Below, piece by piece: positions 10,561-22,675 of a stretch of DNA of 64,000 nucleotides (its first letter is position 1; each line of letters starts with the position of its first letter). A model generated the notes under the pieces. The model did no database searches. It was not told where the DNA came from and saw only the letters and a list, made by a program, of their open reading frames with translations. The position numbers were made by a program, and so were the translations under genes. Source of the DNA: Agrypnia vestita (Eukaryota > Arthropoda > Insecta > Trichoptera > Phryganeidae); NCBI GenBank assembly GCA_016648135.1, contig JADDOH010004206.1, forward strand, positions 16,147 through 80,146, given 5' to 3'.

Positions 10561-11338
10561 CATAATCAACATCAACAATGAAGTTACTTTAAAAAATGTT
10601 TGACTTTTATGCTTGCTTTTGAAAGTAACTTCGTAAGAAGCACTGATTGCTGCATCATAATCGCGTTTAAAGTTTTTGTTTTTAAAAGGGTTCAGAAATC
10701 TAAACGGGTAGGCCTAGAAACTTGAAATAACATTCGTATGATAGCTGTAAGTTTATTTTATAAATTATTAGAAGACTGTAAACTAAAAAATCACATCTGT
10801 ATATCCAAATTAGGCCAAAACGTGTTTTGTCGGAATATTATTTAAAGTAAAATGCGTATGTTGTTATTACAAAACAATGTAACCTAGGGTTGCATTGTTT
10901 AGTCATGACACAGTTAGTCGATATAATGAAAAAATCATGAAAAATATCGATGAAAGACATGTATTTATGGATTTATTTTACAAAATAAAACAGAATCTTT
11001 AAAATGTAAAATAGCAAATACAAAAAAGCGACAACAATATTTGAAAAACATTATAACGTAATTATAAATTACTGTAGGTATATGTAAAAAAGGTATTTCT
11101 GTGAAATTAATTTAATTATATTTATAATGCAATTTAAATATATATAAAGCAAAATAACAATTTAAATTTTAACACCAAGTATGCAGGCATTTCTGATCGA
11201 ATGAGAGAAAGTGTGTTAATTTTTACTTCCAAAAATTTTCAGCAAGAAGAACAGCCGGCGGCGAAACTAATATAAAGGATTTAAAAATAACTGAAAACCT
11301 TATATCTATAATAGGAATATCAAAAATAAATATATGTA

Positions 11339-13641
11339 CTACATATCAAGATCATCCTGGGGAGTATTATCGTTCACTTCTAACTTTTCAAAAAATGTAC
11401 GCCGTGAAATTGGCATTGTCTTTAGAAGGTTCATAATATCCTTCTTCTTTTCCTTTGATATTCCTTGAGGTGTTGACTGCAGAGGTTGATTCGTAATTGT
11501 ATTTTCAGAAAAGTTGTTAGATATGGTTTTCTGCATTTCAGTTTGTAAACTTTTGTTGAAAACATTTAGTTTTTCAAATTCTTCTTGCTCATAATTCGTT
11601 TTTACAAAAAGGTTTACTTCACCTCTCCTAAATTCTACGATCTTAAATTTTTGAATATTGTAGTTCCGAGGAAAGGCACGTATCATTTCATCTTTAAAAA
11701 GTATTACTTCCCGGTGATCAAAACTGTACACTTCTAAATTGCGACGGGATTTTTTAATAATTGATACATAATCCTCAAAATCGAATAGATCTCCATCTGC
11801 ATTAAGTTTTTTTGCAATACATGCATGTACACTGTCAGCTGCCATAAATGTATGTCCTGGTTCAAGGTATTCCAGTTTTATTGATTTAAGTTCCATGTTG
11901 CGGTCATTTATTACTCTTAAAAGAGCAGAATATAAGGTTTTGTTTTTGTTTTGCGAATTACAGTTATCCGCGTACAAGATAAGTCTATCCAAATCCCGAC
12001 AATACTTTTTAATGAACAAAATATAAGTAGAGGCTACATTGAAAGCCTTTCGGCCTGATTCACCTTCATGCCAAAGTAAACAAACTGCAGATTTATTTAC
12101 TCCTGGTTGGGCAAATGTTTCATTAAACATTACAAGTTTTCTCGAGAAAAAGAAATCTTTTGTTGATAATTTTGGCAAAGATATCACCTTTTGCATGTCC
12201 ACTGTATACATAACAGTCTTTTTAATTGGATCACAATTGGATTGCAATTTTTTTGATCTTCAAGCAAATGCTCTCTTGATATTTTTTTATTAAAAATGTG
12301 CTGAGGAAATTTTCGACAGATGTCGCAGTTGGTACATTCGGAACAGTTGTGAACATCATGTATATCTTGGTTTGTTTCCTGCACATCTTGATTTGTTTCC
12401 TGTTCAACTTCTCGGAGAGCAGATCTTGCATTTGGATGGGAAACGCTATGTTCTTTGCATTTGGTGCAGATGTCTTGAACGGGGCATGCTTTTGCTATAT
12501 TCTTTTTTTTTATAATATTGTAGAATGAAGCCCAACTACATTTATTCTTCCCTTCATTGATGAGTTGCTCAGTTAACATTTCAAAAATAAGGGAAAATGT
12601 ACAGCCAATGGGCAAATATCGACGATTCGGTGCATGTTTTAGATTATAATGCGATGACATCGGTCTAAAGCTTTCGATGAATTCATCTATTTCTTTGACA
12701 TATTCCTCCGTAAATGCGTGAGGTGGATTATGTTTGCCTCTCAGATCTGGGGCAGCTGATATACTTGCAGATATTGCACCAATGCCTTTTTTGAAATTGG
12801 CTTTGAGCACAGCTTGAACGACTTGATCGTTTGTATATCCAATCGAATGTAAAAACATGGTCTTGCAGACTTGTATACCTAATAAATTCCAAATCAAGGT
12901 ATTATTTCGTTTAGTGGTTGCAGAATATCTAACTGCCACTTTTTCCTTTAAAACATGACGCGATATGAAATCTCTACGTTTCTGCATGTCTAATTTCCAA
13001 TAAGATTCCCATATTTGTATTCTTTCCGGTTCATTAATTTTTATTGAACATTTTTTCCTGCACGTAGACTTGCAAGGTGGCAAAAGTGGGTGTTTAGTTT
13101 TGTGGTGTTGCTGTTTATCTTTAGGTTTAATTTTAACTGGTTTGGTTATATTTGGTCCAACAAAAGGTATGTTCTCAGAAATATCTGCATTTGATTGAAC
13201 AAATTCAGTGGATTCAAGAAGATTCTCAGAAAGTTGTGAGAAAGAAAGATCCTTTTCTGGTAAATTCGGAGCAAAGTTCAACCACGTCTTGTTGGAAATA
13301 TCAAGCAAAATACTAGACTGTGTGCTGTTGGTGGGCTGAACATCTATTAATTTGGTTAGGTGTACGCTATCCGTTGGCTGAGGATCTTCAGCATAATCGG
13401 TATAAGTTGATTCAAGAAGATTCTCAGAAAGTTGTGAGAAAGAAAGATCCTTTTCAGGCAAATTCGGAGCATAATTCAACCACGTCTTGTTAGAAATATC
13501 AAGCAAAATTCTAGACTGTGTGCTATTGGAGGGCTGAACATCTAGTAACTTGGTTGGGTGTACGCTGTCTGTTGGCTGAAGATCTTCTGCATAATCGGAA
13601 CAAGATGGATGCAATCGTGAATCAATAAGCAATTCACGTCC
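11339..13641 (-). pseudogene. DUF7869-like transposon protein, exon 2, frameshifted
   Basis: Two overlapping open frames (13641-12184 and 12247-11339) read as one protein broken by a frameshift near 12240. The break coincides with a near-duplicate of AATCCAATT about 11 bp apart, which could account for the shift. The N-terminal part has a 66-residue tandem duplication (13596-13399 and 13398-13201) and a Cys-rich stretch (CTKCKEH, then CSECTNCDICRKF). Between them are a basic region and RGKHNPPHAF and KHAPNRRYLP, blocks typical of a large family in arthropod and cnidarian genomes. The C-terminal part has LLWHEGESGRKAF, LILYADNCNSQNKN and EPGHTFMAADSVHA, hallmarks of the DUF7869 domain, which I suspect is an RNase H-like transposase core. 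No homologue search was possible, so function is inferred from the flanking terminal repeats. As it stands it cannot make a full protein without frameshifting. Confidence 0.65.
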
Positions 13642-13731
13642 CTAAAAATATATTTATATTTGAATACATGTATGCAACGAAGAAAATCATTTGACGTTAA
13701 TAAATTAAGTACCTTTAAAATATTGCCTTAC

Positions 13732-13809
13732 CTCATTTGGAGAAATCATATCCTCCGCTTTTTTTAGCCGGGCTAATTCACATAACAAATGACCACGGCT
13801 TTTCGGCAT
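13732..13809 (-). CDS. DUF7869-like transposon protein, exon 1
   Basis: A small first exon of 26 codons starting MPKSRGHLLCELARLKK and ending AATGAG|GTAAGG. A 90-bp intron (13642-13731) leads to TTTTTAG|GGACGT. The donor is in phase 0 and the large exon is open in that phase. The short basic N-terminus and short intron are plausible for this gene family. No transcript evidence. Confidence 0.55.
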
Positions 13810-14200
13810 TGCAATATTTTAAATAAGTGTTTATGAGGTATATTTTTTTGTTATGATTTTCGTTTACTACAGTACGGACAGGTCATAACCTGCGGCCGCG
13901 TGACACAGGAGCGGGGTGCAATGTTATGACAAAACGATGTAACCTTATACATGTGTTACGATAGAACGCTGCAAGCATAGGTTGTAGCGTTTAGTCATTT
14001 AGGGATAGTATGACAAGGGCTGTAATGTAACGACAAAACACTGCAAGTATGGGTTATGTTGTTTAGTCATAAAAATACATTTTTTTCGCACGATGCATCG
14101 AATTTTGAACACTATTAAATACTTAACGGAAAGAAAAAAAATAATTTAAAAAATACATATCTATAGGTCTTGACAAATAGAATTGATTGAGCCGTATTCC

Positions 14201-14236
14201 GACAAAACGCTGTAACCCGGGTTACAGCGTTTTGTC
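14201..14236. repeat. perfect 36-bp palindrome at the transposon end
   Basis: Left arm GACAAAACGCTGTAACCC, with its exact complement following directly and no loop. The same motif recurs in degenerate form at 10868-10904, 13927-13995 and 14032-14072. It is probably a transposase-binding or terminal structure. Confidence 0.9.
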
Positions 14237-14744
14237 ATTCGAGGGCAGTGGGAAAGAATTCGGCCGCATTTTGTCGTACACTCACACATATATGCGATAT
14301 ATCGATAGCCCGCACATGCAAATTGCGTCTTTAAGATAAACACCGCTAAAACACAAATCGTTTGAGGATGTCGCGAGTCTTATTTCATTATTGCAAAAGA
14401 AGTCGATTATTATTTCGGATGGACACGTGCAAGTTAGCTCCATTTAAATAATAAATGTGAATATAATTTTGTGGCTCGGACTAAAACAAAAGCCTTTTAA
14501 TCCTGTAGGTCGTATGAAACGTTCGGCCCTTTTTTATGACTAAATTATACTTTTATCCAGTAGCTAAAATTTTAACAGCTCAAGTCTATTTTTAGACCTC
14601 ATGTTTTAGCGGATGTATAAATACAAGTAGGTACATTCGCAGAGTGATCATCGTTGCCGAGTGGTTTGCTTGAGATGTAGGTACATATTTATTTCTTTGT
14701 GAGTTCAAATTAAAAGGTTTCAAACGTTCAAAGGTTTCAAACGT

Positions 14745-14975
14745 ACGTACGAAGTATCATTACAGTAACTTATATCGATTACATAAAAAACATTCGTTTC
14801 AATAAAAGTTTAATAAAATAACAAAAACCCTGCAAAATATTGGAATGTTTCCCCATTAGATTGGAAGATTTTTATTATACTATTTGACTTGTATTAAAGG
14901 TAATGAATTTTTCATATTAGATATAAGTTACTGTAATGATATTCCAACGTTTTGCAAAAATATTTTTTTTGACTC
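14745..14975. mobile_element. internal part of an inverted-repeat MITE (GGGTGTCTCAT family)
   Basis: CAGTAACTTATATCGATTACAT at the left is mirrored by ATATAAGTTACTGTAATG at the right, around a short centre. The same blocks form the middle of the fold-back element at 28136-28575. Outer ends are not visible here. Confidence 0.5.
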
Positions 14976-15627
14976 ATAATCATAGCAGGAATCTACCTGT
15001 AAAATATTGTGGACCAGTTCTGTTACATTCTATATACCTACATTATCAAATGTGCGTGATTATAACCCTAATATATATCTAGTCTAGATATATTATATTA
15101 TCAATGATTATGTTTACTTGCAAATGTAAAATCTACCTCATTAAACGTGCGATATCTGATCTGTATATTTGTTTTATTTACCTACATGATACCTGAAAAA
15201 ACAATAAAAATTTCCAAGTATTTATTACAGTAGGTAGATAAAAAATCCCGATATATTATGTCCACTGTACTCTTTTGTCTTCCTGTCCTTTATGTACCTA
15301 GTAAATAATTAGGCACAGCTCATATGTGAGGTTGTCTGTTTGATAATTGATACGTAAGAGGAGAATGCAGTATTTTATTAGAGATTGAAAGGAAGGTACA
15401 TTTTGCTGAAGTTAAATGTGTGTAAAAAATAACGAGGAAATCTGCCGATTTCAATATTTGTATTTTGGAAATTTGCAGTAGTACCATACTTTATCTAAAT
15501 TTTAGAATAATAGTTTTTGTGTAAATGTGTAAATTTATATCAAAGTGAAAAAATAGTAGTAGAAAAAATAGAACATGCGTGACATATGTGACGATAAGTT
15601 TACTACACTACGCCGTCAAATTTCAAG

Positions 15628-15900
15628 ATGTTTGCCCATATCTATACGTATGATATGTTCGAGAGGGTTCTAACTATCAAAAAAAGTTTAATGTCTACAT
15701 TAGCGATATATTATCCTGAAACGCCTAATTTGATAAATGAAGACATAGACACGCTCACTTCTGCTTGTGAATTGCTCTCATATTTTAAAGACGTAACAGA
15801 AGAAATGAGCTCAGAAAAAAATATCACGATTTCTGAAATAATATTATTATCAAATGCACTAAATGATACGTGCAAGTATTTCGCCCGCTACACGTACTAG
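15628..15900 (+). pseudogene. hAT-superfamily transposase fragment (ZBED-like)
   Basis: A 90-residue open frame with the pattern of the hAT core before the dimerisation domain: ERVLTIKKSLMSTLA, a NLINEDIDTLTSACELLSYF stretch, then VTEEMSSEKNITISEI. In ZBED and hAT transposases this corresponds to the E-x-W-x-x-L-x-x-A-x-x-x-L-x-P-F-x-x-x-T-x-x-x-S region. Nothing upstream or downstream continues it, so it is an isolated relic in B4GALT7 intron 2. Confidence 0.65.
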
Positions 15901-16288
15901 TGACCCGGTAGCGGCATCCCCAGAGAGCATAAAATAATAAATCTTCCTTCGGCATCCCGCACAAAAAGTGTAATTGGTAAAAGCGGCAACGTCGCGCGTC
16001 GCACTGTTTACGAGGAGTTGCGATAGTTAGGAAAATGTAAATAAAATTATGTATATCATGGGACGCCCGATAATTGATAATGTGGATTGGAGTCCAAATT
16101 GATTACACTACGCTTGTTAATATACGAATATTTGTATATCAATAAAATGTAAAAATTTCAGAAAAATAAGTTGCAAAGGACTTATAGTATTGCCTTAGTG
16201 ACTAATATTCGATGTAAAAATAAGTGAAATTTTAGTGGAACTGGTGGACGTCACAATAATGCAAAATAAAAGGACGCACAATAGGTAG

Positions 16289-16291
<3 letters not shown>

Positions 16292-16321
<30 letters not shown>
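16292..16321. repeat. (AT)n microsatellite
   Basis: About 15 AT units abutting the ACAGGGTT start of a MITE arm. A second short (TA)n run lies at 16490-16512 at the other end of that arm. Confidence 0.95.
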
Positions 16322-16324
<3 letters not shown>

Positions 16325-16490
16325 GGTTATTTGTAAAACACTAATAACCTCGCAGGACTATATTCCTGCCTTGATTATGAGGCGAAAATGTTCAAGCCCT
16401 TATGACCTAATATCAATAGTTATGGAGATATGCGACATCAAAGTTTGCATTTTTTTTTTCAATATTTCTGACTTATTTTTTGTAAAACGT
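16321..16490 (+). mobile_element. MITE arm, GGGTGTCTCAT family
   Basis: CAGGGTTATTTGTAAAACAC, then CCTGCCTTGATTATGAG-CGAAAATGTTCAAG, TATGACCTAATATCAATAGT and CAATATTTCTGACTTATTTT. These blocks match 28136-28310 in order. Only one arm is present, bounded on both sides by TA dinucleotide runs. Confidence 0.7.
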
Positions 16491-16512
16491 TATATATATA
16501 TATATATATATA

Positions 16513-17589
16513 CATCGACGGCTCCTACGTATAATATCATAACCCACAAATCGACGATTTTGAGTTTGTTGTGTATTTCATATGTATTTAATTATTTAAT
16601 TATACCTTTTATTCCAAGAAAGAAAAAAATAATTGTTTATATATAGTGAAAATATAGTGGGAAAATTAAAAATATTTACATTATTTCTATTGATAGATAA
16701 GCGATTTAAGGGAGACTTTCAATACTAATCCATATTTTGGCTTTTTTTAATGAAAATGTGTGTTTTTTCATTTAGTTATATCAGAAGTTTTTTACTAGAT
16801 AATAATTTTTTAAACCATATTCCAGACAAAACCTTTATACTAATGAAAAATTAGTAAACTGTACAATATTTGTCATAATTAATACAGGCATTATTAGAAA
16901 GACCACGGCCATTAAATTGTTTTTAATGTGCCAGAAAAGTGTTCAATGGATGTTCGATTTTTAAATAACTTGACTTACGAGAAATTCGAGATATGAGCTT
17001 TTTTTCTTACTCCATATATGAGAAAAAATGTCGCTTAACATACACCAGAGATGCCACTAATAATTTATTTCGAACTCGACTTTTGTCGTGAGCTGCAGTT
17101 TATAGAATGTATAAACAAGAGAATTTTGTCAAGTGACAATTTTGAATGAAACAAGTCTTGCTTTCTATGCACAACCTGCCAAACGTGAGAGAGTTCTCAT
17201 AACATGCTTGTAGTGTGTTCCCAACTTGAGGCAGTCGCGGACAGTGAGCTACACTCCTTGTATTACTGTCTCCAATGTCCCAATCGGTGTGATGGATTTG
17301 TACAAGCAATTAAGATTAATCGTGGTATGAGTGATTAATTTTTATTAATTAAATTTAATGATAAATTAAAATTAATTAATAAAAAAAGTAAATTTTGTAT
17401 TGATCATTGTTATTATTAATTTTAATCAACTAAAAACTTTGTTTAACTTGGAGTAATTTTCGATACCACTGTATCTTCGCCAGGATGGACACATACTAAT
17501 TATTTAACTCCAAAATCAAAAACCGAGTACAATTATTTTAAAGTACTAATGTAACACAAGACCTTAATTTAATGTACATTATTTTTTAG
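16513..17589. other. B4GALT7 intron 2, no recognisable feature
   Basis: AT-rich sequence leading to the TTATTTTTTAG acceptor at 17589. A short AT-only inverted repeat lies near 17337-17390. Confidence 0.5.
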
Positions 17590-17857
17590 CCATATCCATG
17601 ATAAAGTCCACCGCAAGAGAGACACAACCAAGTGTTTCAATCAAAGAGAAGTAACAAGGAAACGAGACAGGGAGACGGGACTACAAAATGTAGAATATGA
17701 TATAATAAGTAGACACAATCTAACTATAGACGGTGTACCAGTGAGTGTGTTCAATGTCAAGTTGATCTGTGACAGACAAAAAACACCGTGGTGCGATTGC
17801 TCTCAGGCGAACAGCAATCCTAAAAATGTCAACAAAAATAAAAACAGTGCATCATGA
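17590..17857 (+). CDS. B4GALT7: beta-1,4-galactosyltransferase 7, exon 3 (C-terminus)
   Basis: Terminal exon of 88 codons, joined in phase 2 to exon 2 across a 9,246-bp intron. It starts HIHDKVHRKRDTTKCFNQ and continues through GLQNVEYDIISR, LTIDGVPVSVFNV and DRQKTPWCDC, then a short Asn/Lys-rich tail and TGA at 17855-17857. This matches the B4GALT7 C-terminus in order: H-x-HD-x-x-x-RKRD, the GLN-x-V-x-Y block, and the terminal TPWC. The codon split by the splice is AGC (Ser) where many relatives have Arg. The exon is intact, so the transposon load of intron 2 has not visibly broken the gene. Confidence 0.92.
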
Positions 17858-19834
17858 TATTTGAATGTTTAACTAGACAACTTTATAGACTGTATTCTAG
17901 AAAACCCAAGCTCCAATCTCGCCGAGGTTGTGTACTGGAATTTTTTAAAGAATCTTTTCAAATTAACTTAAAAGGTAAACATGCAAGTATATATATCTGT
18001 AAATTTCTATATTTCAGTAGACTTATCGATTATCTGGTTCGCATTTAACTCATTAACATTTTGAAATATTATTTAAAGTGTAAAAATAATTTTCTATATA
18101 AAGTAAAGACAGCAATTTTGAAAAAAAATTAATAAGTCTTGAATGCAGTCACCAAGGATTAATTATTTAGAATGGCCTGAATTTGAGATTTAATAGGAAA
18201 TATAAAACACTTCCGATTATCTGGAATGAATGGTATAAAATAATCCCCGATAATCAAATTCCCAGTTAATACAAAAGCATCGAAAAATTGTCTAACAATA
18301 CAGAAAAGTTCCAAAAAATCACGCGCCACGCTTGCCTACTCTCCGAAATTAGTGCACACGTGTTTTTACGCACAGCGAAAATGTCGCCAGTATGTTGCAG
18401 GGTTAAAAAGTACTTTTTTTGTACAATTATTATTTACTTCACTAAAAAGACAACAAAAAAATACTTATAGTACTCAAAGAAGATATAGGAAAATATATCA
18501 GATAGAAATTTTGATTTTTCTACAGAAATCAACTCACTTTTTATTGATCAGGTTGCACAGTATAATTCGCAGCATGTTGTAAAATATCTTCATCATGTAC
18601 TACTTCTCTCATGATGAGTTGGAATTTCATCTGAATTATGCCAATCGTTTTCTGATTGCAAACATCCCACACCCACGAATTCGGTAATATGAATTCTTAG
18701 TGATTTTCTTCAAATTCAAGAAAATTGTCATTTCCAATCTGAGTTTGTTAACTTTGTAAATTTACTCCGATAAAAGATCTTCAGTTTCTATAAATGCTCG
18801 AAACTTAGAAGTAAATTCTCGTGCAGCTAGTTCATAACTTCTTACTTTTATGTCTTGAATGGCAATTTATCGGATGCCTTACCTCTTTAACCTTCTTCTC
18901 ACGTTAAATAGTTATTTACTTATTATTTATTTTTTGAGGAAAAACAGTATCATATTTCAAGTAAAACTGTTTCTGATTTATTTTTAGGCATTTTTATATC
19001 TGAGTCAATTATTTTCCCTACCTCCAATATAATCAAGAGTCTATTGTGTTTTGAATTTAATTATTGTTGTTTCATTTTTTTTATGTATTTTTTTTAATCA
19101 CAAGTTTTTTCGTAGCTTAATTTAAATTTAATAAATAAAAAGGTATTGTTACTATTTCGTAAACATCATTTAATTTGTTGGCATTGGCCATGCTTAGCAG
19201 GCATACTTGATTTGTAGAGCTACAAAATCCTCTATGGACAAATTTTGAAAAAAATTATATGGCGTTATGTGAAAAATCCTGCTCCATCGCAGTGAAATAT
19301 TAAAACAAATGTTTGAATGTGAAATCTTCTCTGGAAGAACTGAAGTGCGTAGTTGGAGACTGTCAAAATCCTCTCCATCCACAGAAGTGCGTGCCATGCA
19401 TGCCACATAACCTGCTCTGTTGAACATAACATAACTCGAAGATGAGTTGCAATATCCGCTCCATGTATTTTTATAATGCTTTATTTAAATAATATGATGT
19501 TTCTTTGGAAATTTTGATATGTTTCATAAACATATTATATCAATAAAAATATTCAGATTTTTAATCATTTTCATGGCATGGTGTGGAATAAAAATAGTTT
19601 TTTCTGAGTTTTGTAAATCTATGTATAAATCTATGTATAATTTAAAATATGTGTTGTATATTTATTATTAAGTGACTGATAAAAATAAGCGTTGACCTTA
19701 AAAGATTTATGTTATTCAAATGTTTTATAAATAATACTCGGATTTAAAAATAACAGATTATACACTTATTACCCAAGCAACAAATCTATATAATCAAACC
19801 AAAAATATATGTATAAATTTTAAATAATTATAAT
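17858..19834. other. intergenic, weak repeat traces only
   Basis: Around 18090-18200 there are faint matches to the AAAGCAAAGGCAGCAATAT MITE family. Near 18205-18275 is a segment (CCCCGATAATCAAATTCCCAG) like pogo/Tigger-type MITEs, recurring near 27650. No gene found. Confidence 0.4.
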
Positions 19835-20355
19835 CAGGGTTCGAGGATGTATATCATGATATATATCACAATATTTATGGCTTAATATTTATCTTAGATA
19901 TATATCCAAAAAAACTTTATGTGGTCGTTAATAGATGGCGCTAGTTGTATTTAAAAAAATTTACAGGTTTTTTTTATATCTGCAGTCGTTACTAGATGAC
20001 GCTAGTTACTAGCTACGGTTGTTTCTTAGTTTGATTTGTTTCATATAATCCGTTTTTTATTTCACACAAGAAACAAATAACACTACATTAGAAAGATCAA
20101 CTTTTATAAATTATATACCTATAATAATTGCATATATTAGCTTTTTTTAAGTATGCAATTCATTGATTTAATAAATAATAATTCATGCACAGAATAACAA
20201 AATTAATTTCGTAATTATTTCGAGTTTGTATTAATTGAAGTGTGCAAAAAAGGAGAAAAAAAGTTTGGATATACATCCAATGTTTGATATATATCGGATA
20301 TAGGTATATCAAAAAATCCGATTTTTTGTATAAAAATCGGATTTTTCGAACCCTG
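19835..20355. mobile_element. hAT-like MITE with CAGGGTTCGA ends
   Basis: CAGGGTTCGA at 19835 and TCGAACCCTG at the right end form a 10-bp terminal inverted repeat. The CAGGG start is characteristic of hAT elements. The interior is AT-rich with ATATATATC runs and no transposase. Two GATGGCGCTAGTT / GATGACGCTAGTT segments (about 19933 and 19994) are an internal direct repeat. No clear 8-bp target duplication. Confidence 0.6.
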
Positions 20356-20754
20356 AGCAGGATGAAAATGCTGTTTAAAGTAAAATATAAAATGTTGATT
20401 AGACTTTTGGCTGTCTCTACTTCAATACATTGTTCACTGTCCTTTCTAGGTTTATTTTTAAGAACAAATTTACCATTTTTAAATTTTAGAATTGCCCATT
20501 GTTTTTTTATTTAAATTAATATGTATTACTGTATTGTGTGATATGTTTACATTTACTGATTACTTGATATATTTTCAAAAAAGAGCAATGTTTTAAATTG
20601 ATATAAAATTTTATATTAAAATCATCAAATTTATAAACTTAACTTATAAGAATGATGAGATTCATCGAGCATTATTACAGTAAACTAATTATTATGTAGT
20701 TATTTTTGATGATAAATGAATGTAAAATTTAATTCTCAATGCATTCCTCTTTGT

Positions 20755-21600
20755 TAAGAGTACTTTATTACTTATTTAGGAAAATGTTCATAGGTCGTGG
20801 AATGAGAGCGATCGGGGGTATGTTGATTATTTTTCCCAGAGCCGGATTATGTCTCGGGAGTCAGTGAAGGTAGCAGAACTAGACTGACTGGTGATTGGCT
20901 CTCGACTGCCTGAGTGAATGGAGTAAGTCCAGTGTATGTAGTCAGCGTCTGTGGTGTGTGTGACCACCAGAGTGGGTGGCCAGAGTCTGTAGCCAGTGCC
21001 TGTAGTCAATTTCTATAGCCAATGTAGCCAGTCATAGTACAATATTGCTGAATGCATACATAGACTGACAGTGTATTTCTGGTGTAAGTATTGCCGGTCT
21101 ATATAGACAGTGTGTGGCTAGAGTGTGACAACCAGTGTATGGATCTAGATACCCGGTGACTGCAGCCGGTCTGAAGAGACAGTGTGTCTCGAGAGAGTCT
21201 GAGAGTGCGACTACTGTAAATGTCGAGGGAGTATAGTTTATATATCCTCTTGACACTTTGTTCCCCTTCCAGCTGGTAACCCCTATCGCTGACAATGTTT
21301 TTTGAATATCTGGTTTACAACTGGAAGTACTCAGCTCAGCAAAAATGAGAACACCTAGGCAACGGAAATGTGGTGGAGCAATGTCCGTTGTACTGAAGGA
21401 ACTTAGGTCACCAAGAATAGAAACAATTGGACAAGGAAATTGGGTAGTGCGATGTCAGCGCTCCCTCCCACATATGGCAGATGTATACATGTGCTGGTAA
21501 AACTGCTAACTCTGCAGTGACAATCAAACAATGGGAGTTGGACACTGTGGAGACATTGCCCACACACTTCTATTTAGAAATAATAAAGTACTCTACAATG
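20755..21600. repeat. GC-richer segment with degenerate GTAGCCAGTG repeats, bounded by an inverted repeat
   Basis: AGAGTACTTTATTA near 20757 is inverted at about 21587-21600 (TAATAAAGTACTCT). Between them, roughly 20860-21210, variants of CTGTAGCCAGTGT / TGTAGTCAGCGTCTGT recur many times at irregular spacing, like an old minisatellite. No reading frame is convincing. Confidence 0.45.
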
Positions 21601-22062
21601 AATTGCTAACCAATTGTATAGGCACTGGTGATTGTGTTGTATGTAATTATTAAAATCAGATGTATAGTGTTCTCAATTTTCAATGGATGAAATCGGACAT
21701 CTAAAACACATGTTTTTTTTATTGCTTTTTTGATTCAGGTTTATATTAGAATACATATAAATTATTAACAGATATTAGGATCTGGATATTCATAAATAAC
21801 TTGCATGTCTTGGGGCGAAATAATAAGCAATAATAATGTCACCCAACTTTTTTAGGTACCTAATTTGTAGTAATTGATAACTCAATATGTTTTAAAATAT
21901 GGCAAATCGAATTAATTGACTCTTCAGACTCTAACAAACAGAGCAAAATTAGTGTCAATTTTGAATTAAATGATTATAAAATGTATGTTGTATGTTGTTT
22001 GTTTTAATATTTTACTTACGCACAAATGTTAAAAACATGCATAAAAATATCAAAGGTAATGT

Positions 22063-22284
22063 AATACTGTCGAATATGCGAAAATTCGATTTTCGTTTTA
22101 CTGTCAAACTATCCAATTTACTCTATATTTTCGGACAATATGAAAAAAAAAAAAAATTTTCATTTTATAAAAAGCAAATAAAACAGAAAATTAAACTTGT
22201 TTTTAACATTATCTGAAAATATAAGTAAATTGGATAGGTTAAGATAGTAAAACGAAAATTAGATTTTAGCAGATTCGATAGTAT
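22063..22284. mobile_element. fold-back MITE, ~72-bp arms
   Basis: Left arm TACTGTCGAATATGCGAAAA ... CTATCCAATTTACTC, and right arm its inverted counterpart (AGTAAATTGGATAGGTTAAG ... AGATTCGATAGTA). The centre is A-rich. No coding capacity. Confidence 0.75.
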
Positions 22285-22499
22285 ACGTAGAGACCTGTGA
22301 TTATTACCTTTGTGTAAACAGATAAATAAAAAATTTGCGAATTAAAATCATAAGCTCTGAATAAAAATGTGACACAACCACAATAACCGGTGGTTACTGT
22401 AATTAAAATTGCACTGTTTAATGGACAATCAAGATTAATATTGTCTTAATTACCTCTCTGCAATATTCTGGTTAGTTTTTTGGGTTATATTGTCGTGCG

Positions 22500-22675
22500 T
22501 TAATGATCTTTCCGGCTGACTTCTCAGATCCCATTACATGATCCATCAGGATTGATGGACCTCGCAACGGGATCCGAAATGTCAACCAGAAGGGTCGTAT
22601 ATGCATGGCAGAATATTCCATAAAACTTTAGCTAGAAGATGCAGAACTGTCATAAAAACCTGAGAACTTTTTAAT
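22500..22675. repeat. inverted-repeat segment related to 57165-57290
   Basis: CCGGCTGACTTCTCAGATCCCAT is partly inverted in ATGGGATCCGAAATGTCAACCAGAAGG-like sequence. GGGATCCGAAAT, GGCAGAATAT and AAAACCTGAGAACTTTT recur in order at 57165-57290, where they directly precede the family B repeat. Confidence 0.6.

Larger units (their letters stand above)
10815..14240 (-). mobile_element. DNA transposon with palindromic ends and a DUF7869-like gene
   Basis: A coding region (11339-13809) is flanked by related inverted sequences. On the right is a perfect 36-bp palindrome (14201-14236), next to ATTCCGAC on its inner side. On the left are GTTTTGTCGGAATA (10824-10837) and an imperfect palindrome of the same family (10868-10904). 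Two more degenerate palindrome copies lie inside the right end (13927-13995 and 14032-14072). The shared GTTTTGTCGGAATA is inverted between ends, as for terminal repeats, and the left outer arm looks like the palindrome with its centre deleted. The unit is about 3.4 kb inside B4GALT7 intron 2, antisense to the host gene. Exact outer ends and target duplication are not resolved. Confidence 0.65.
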
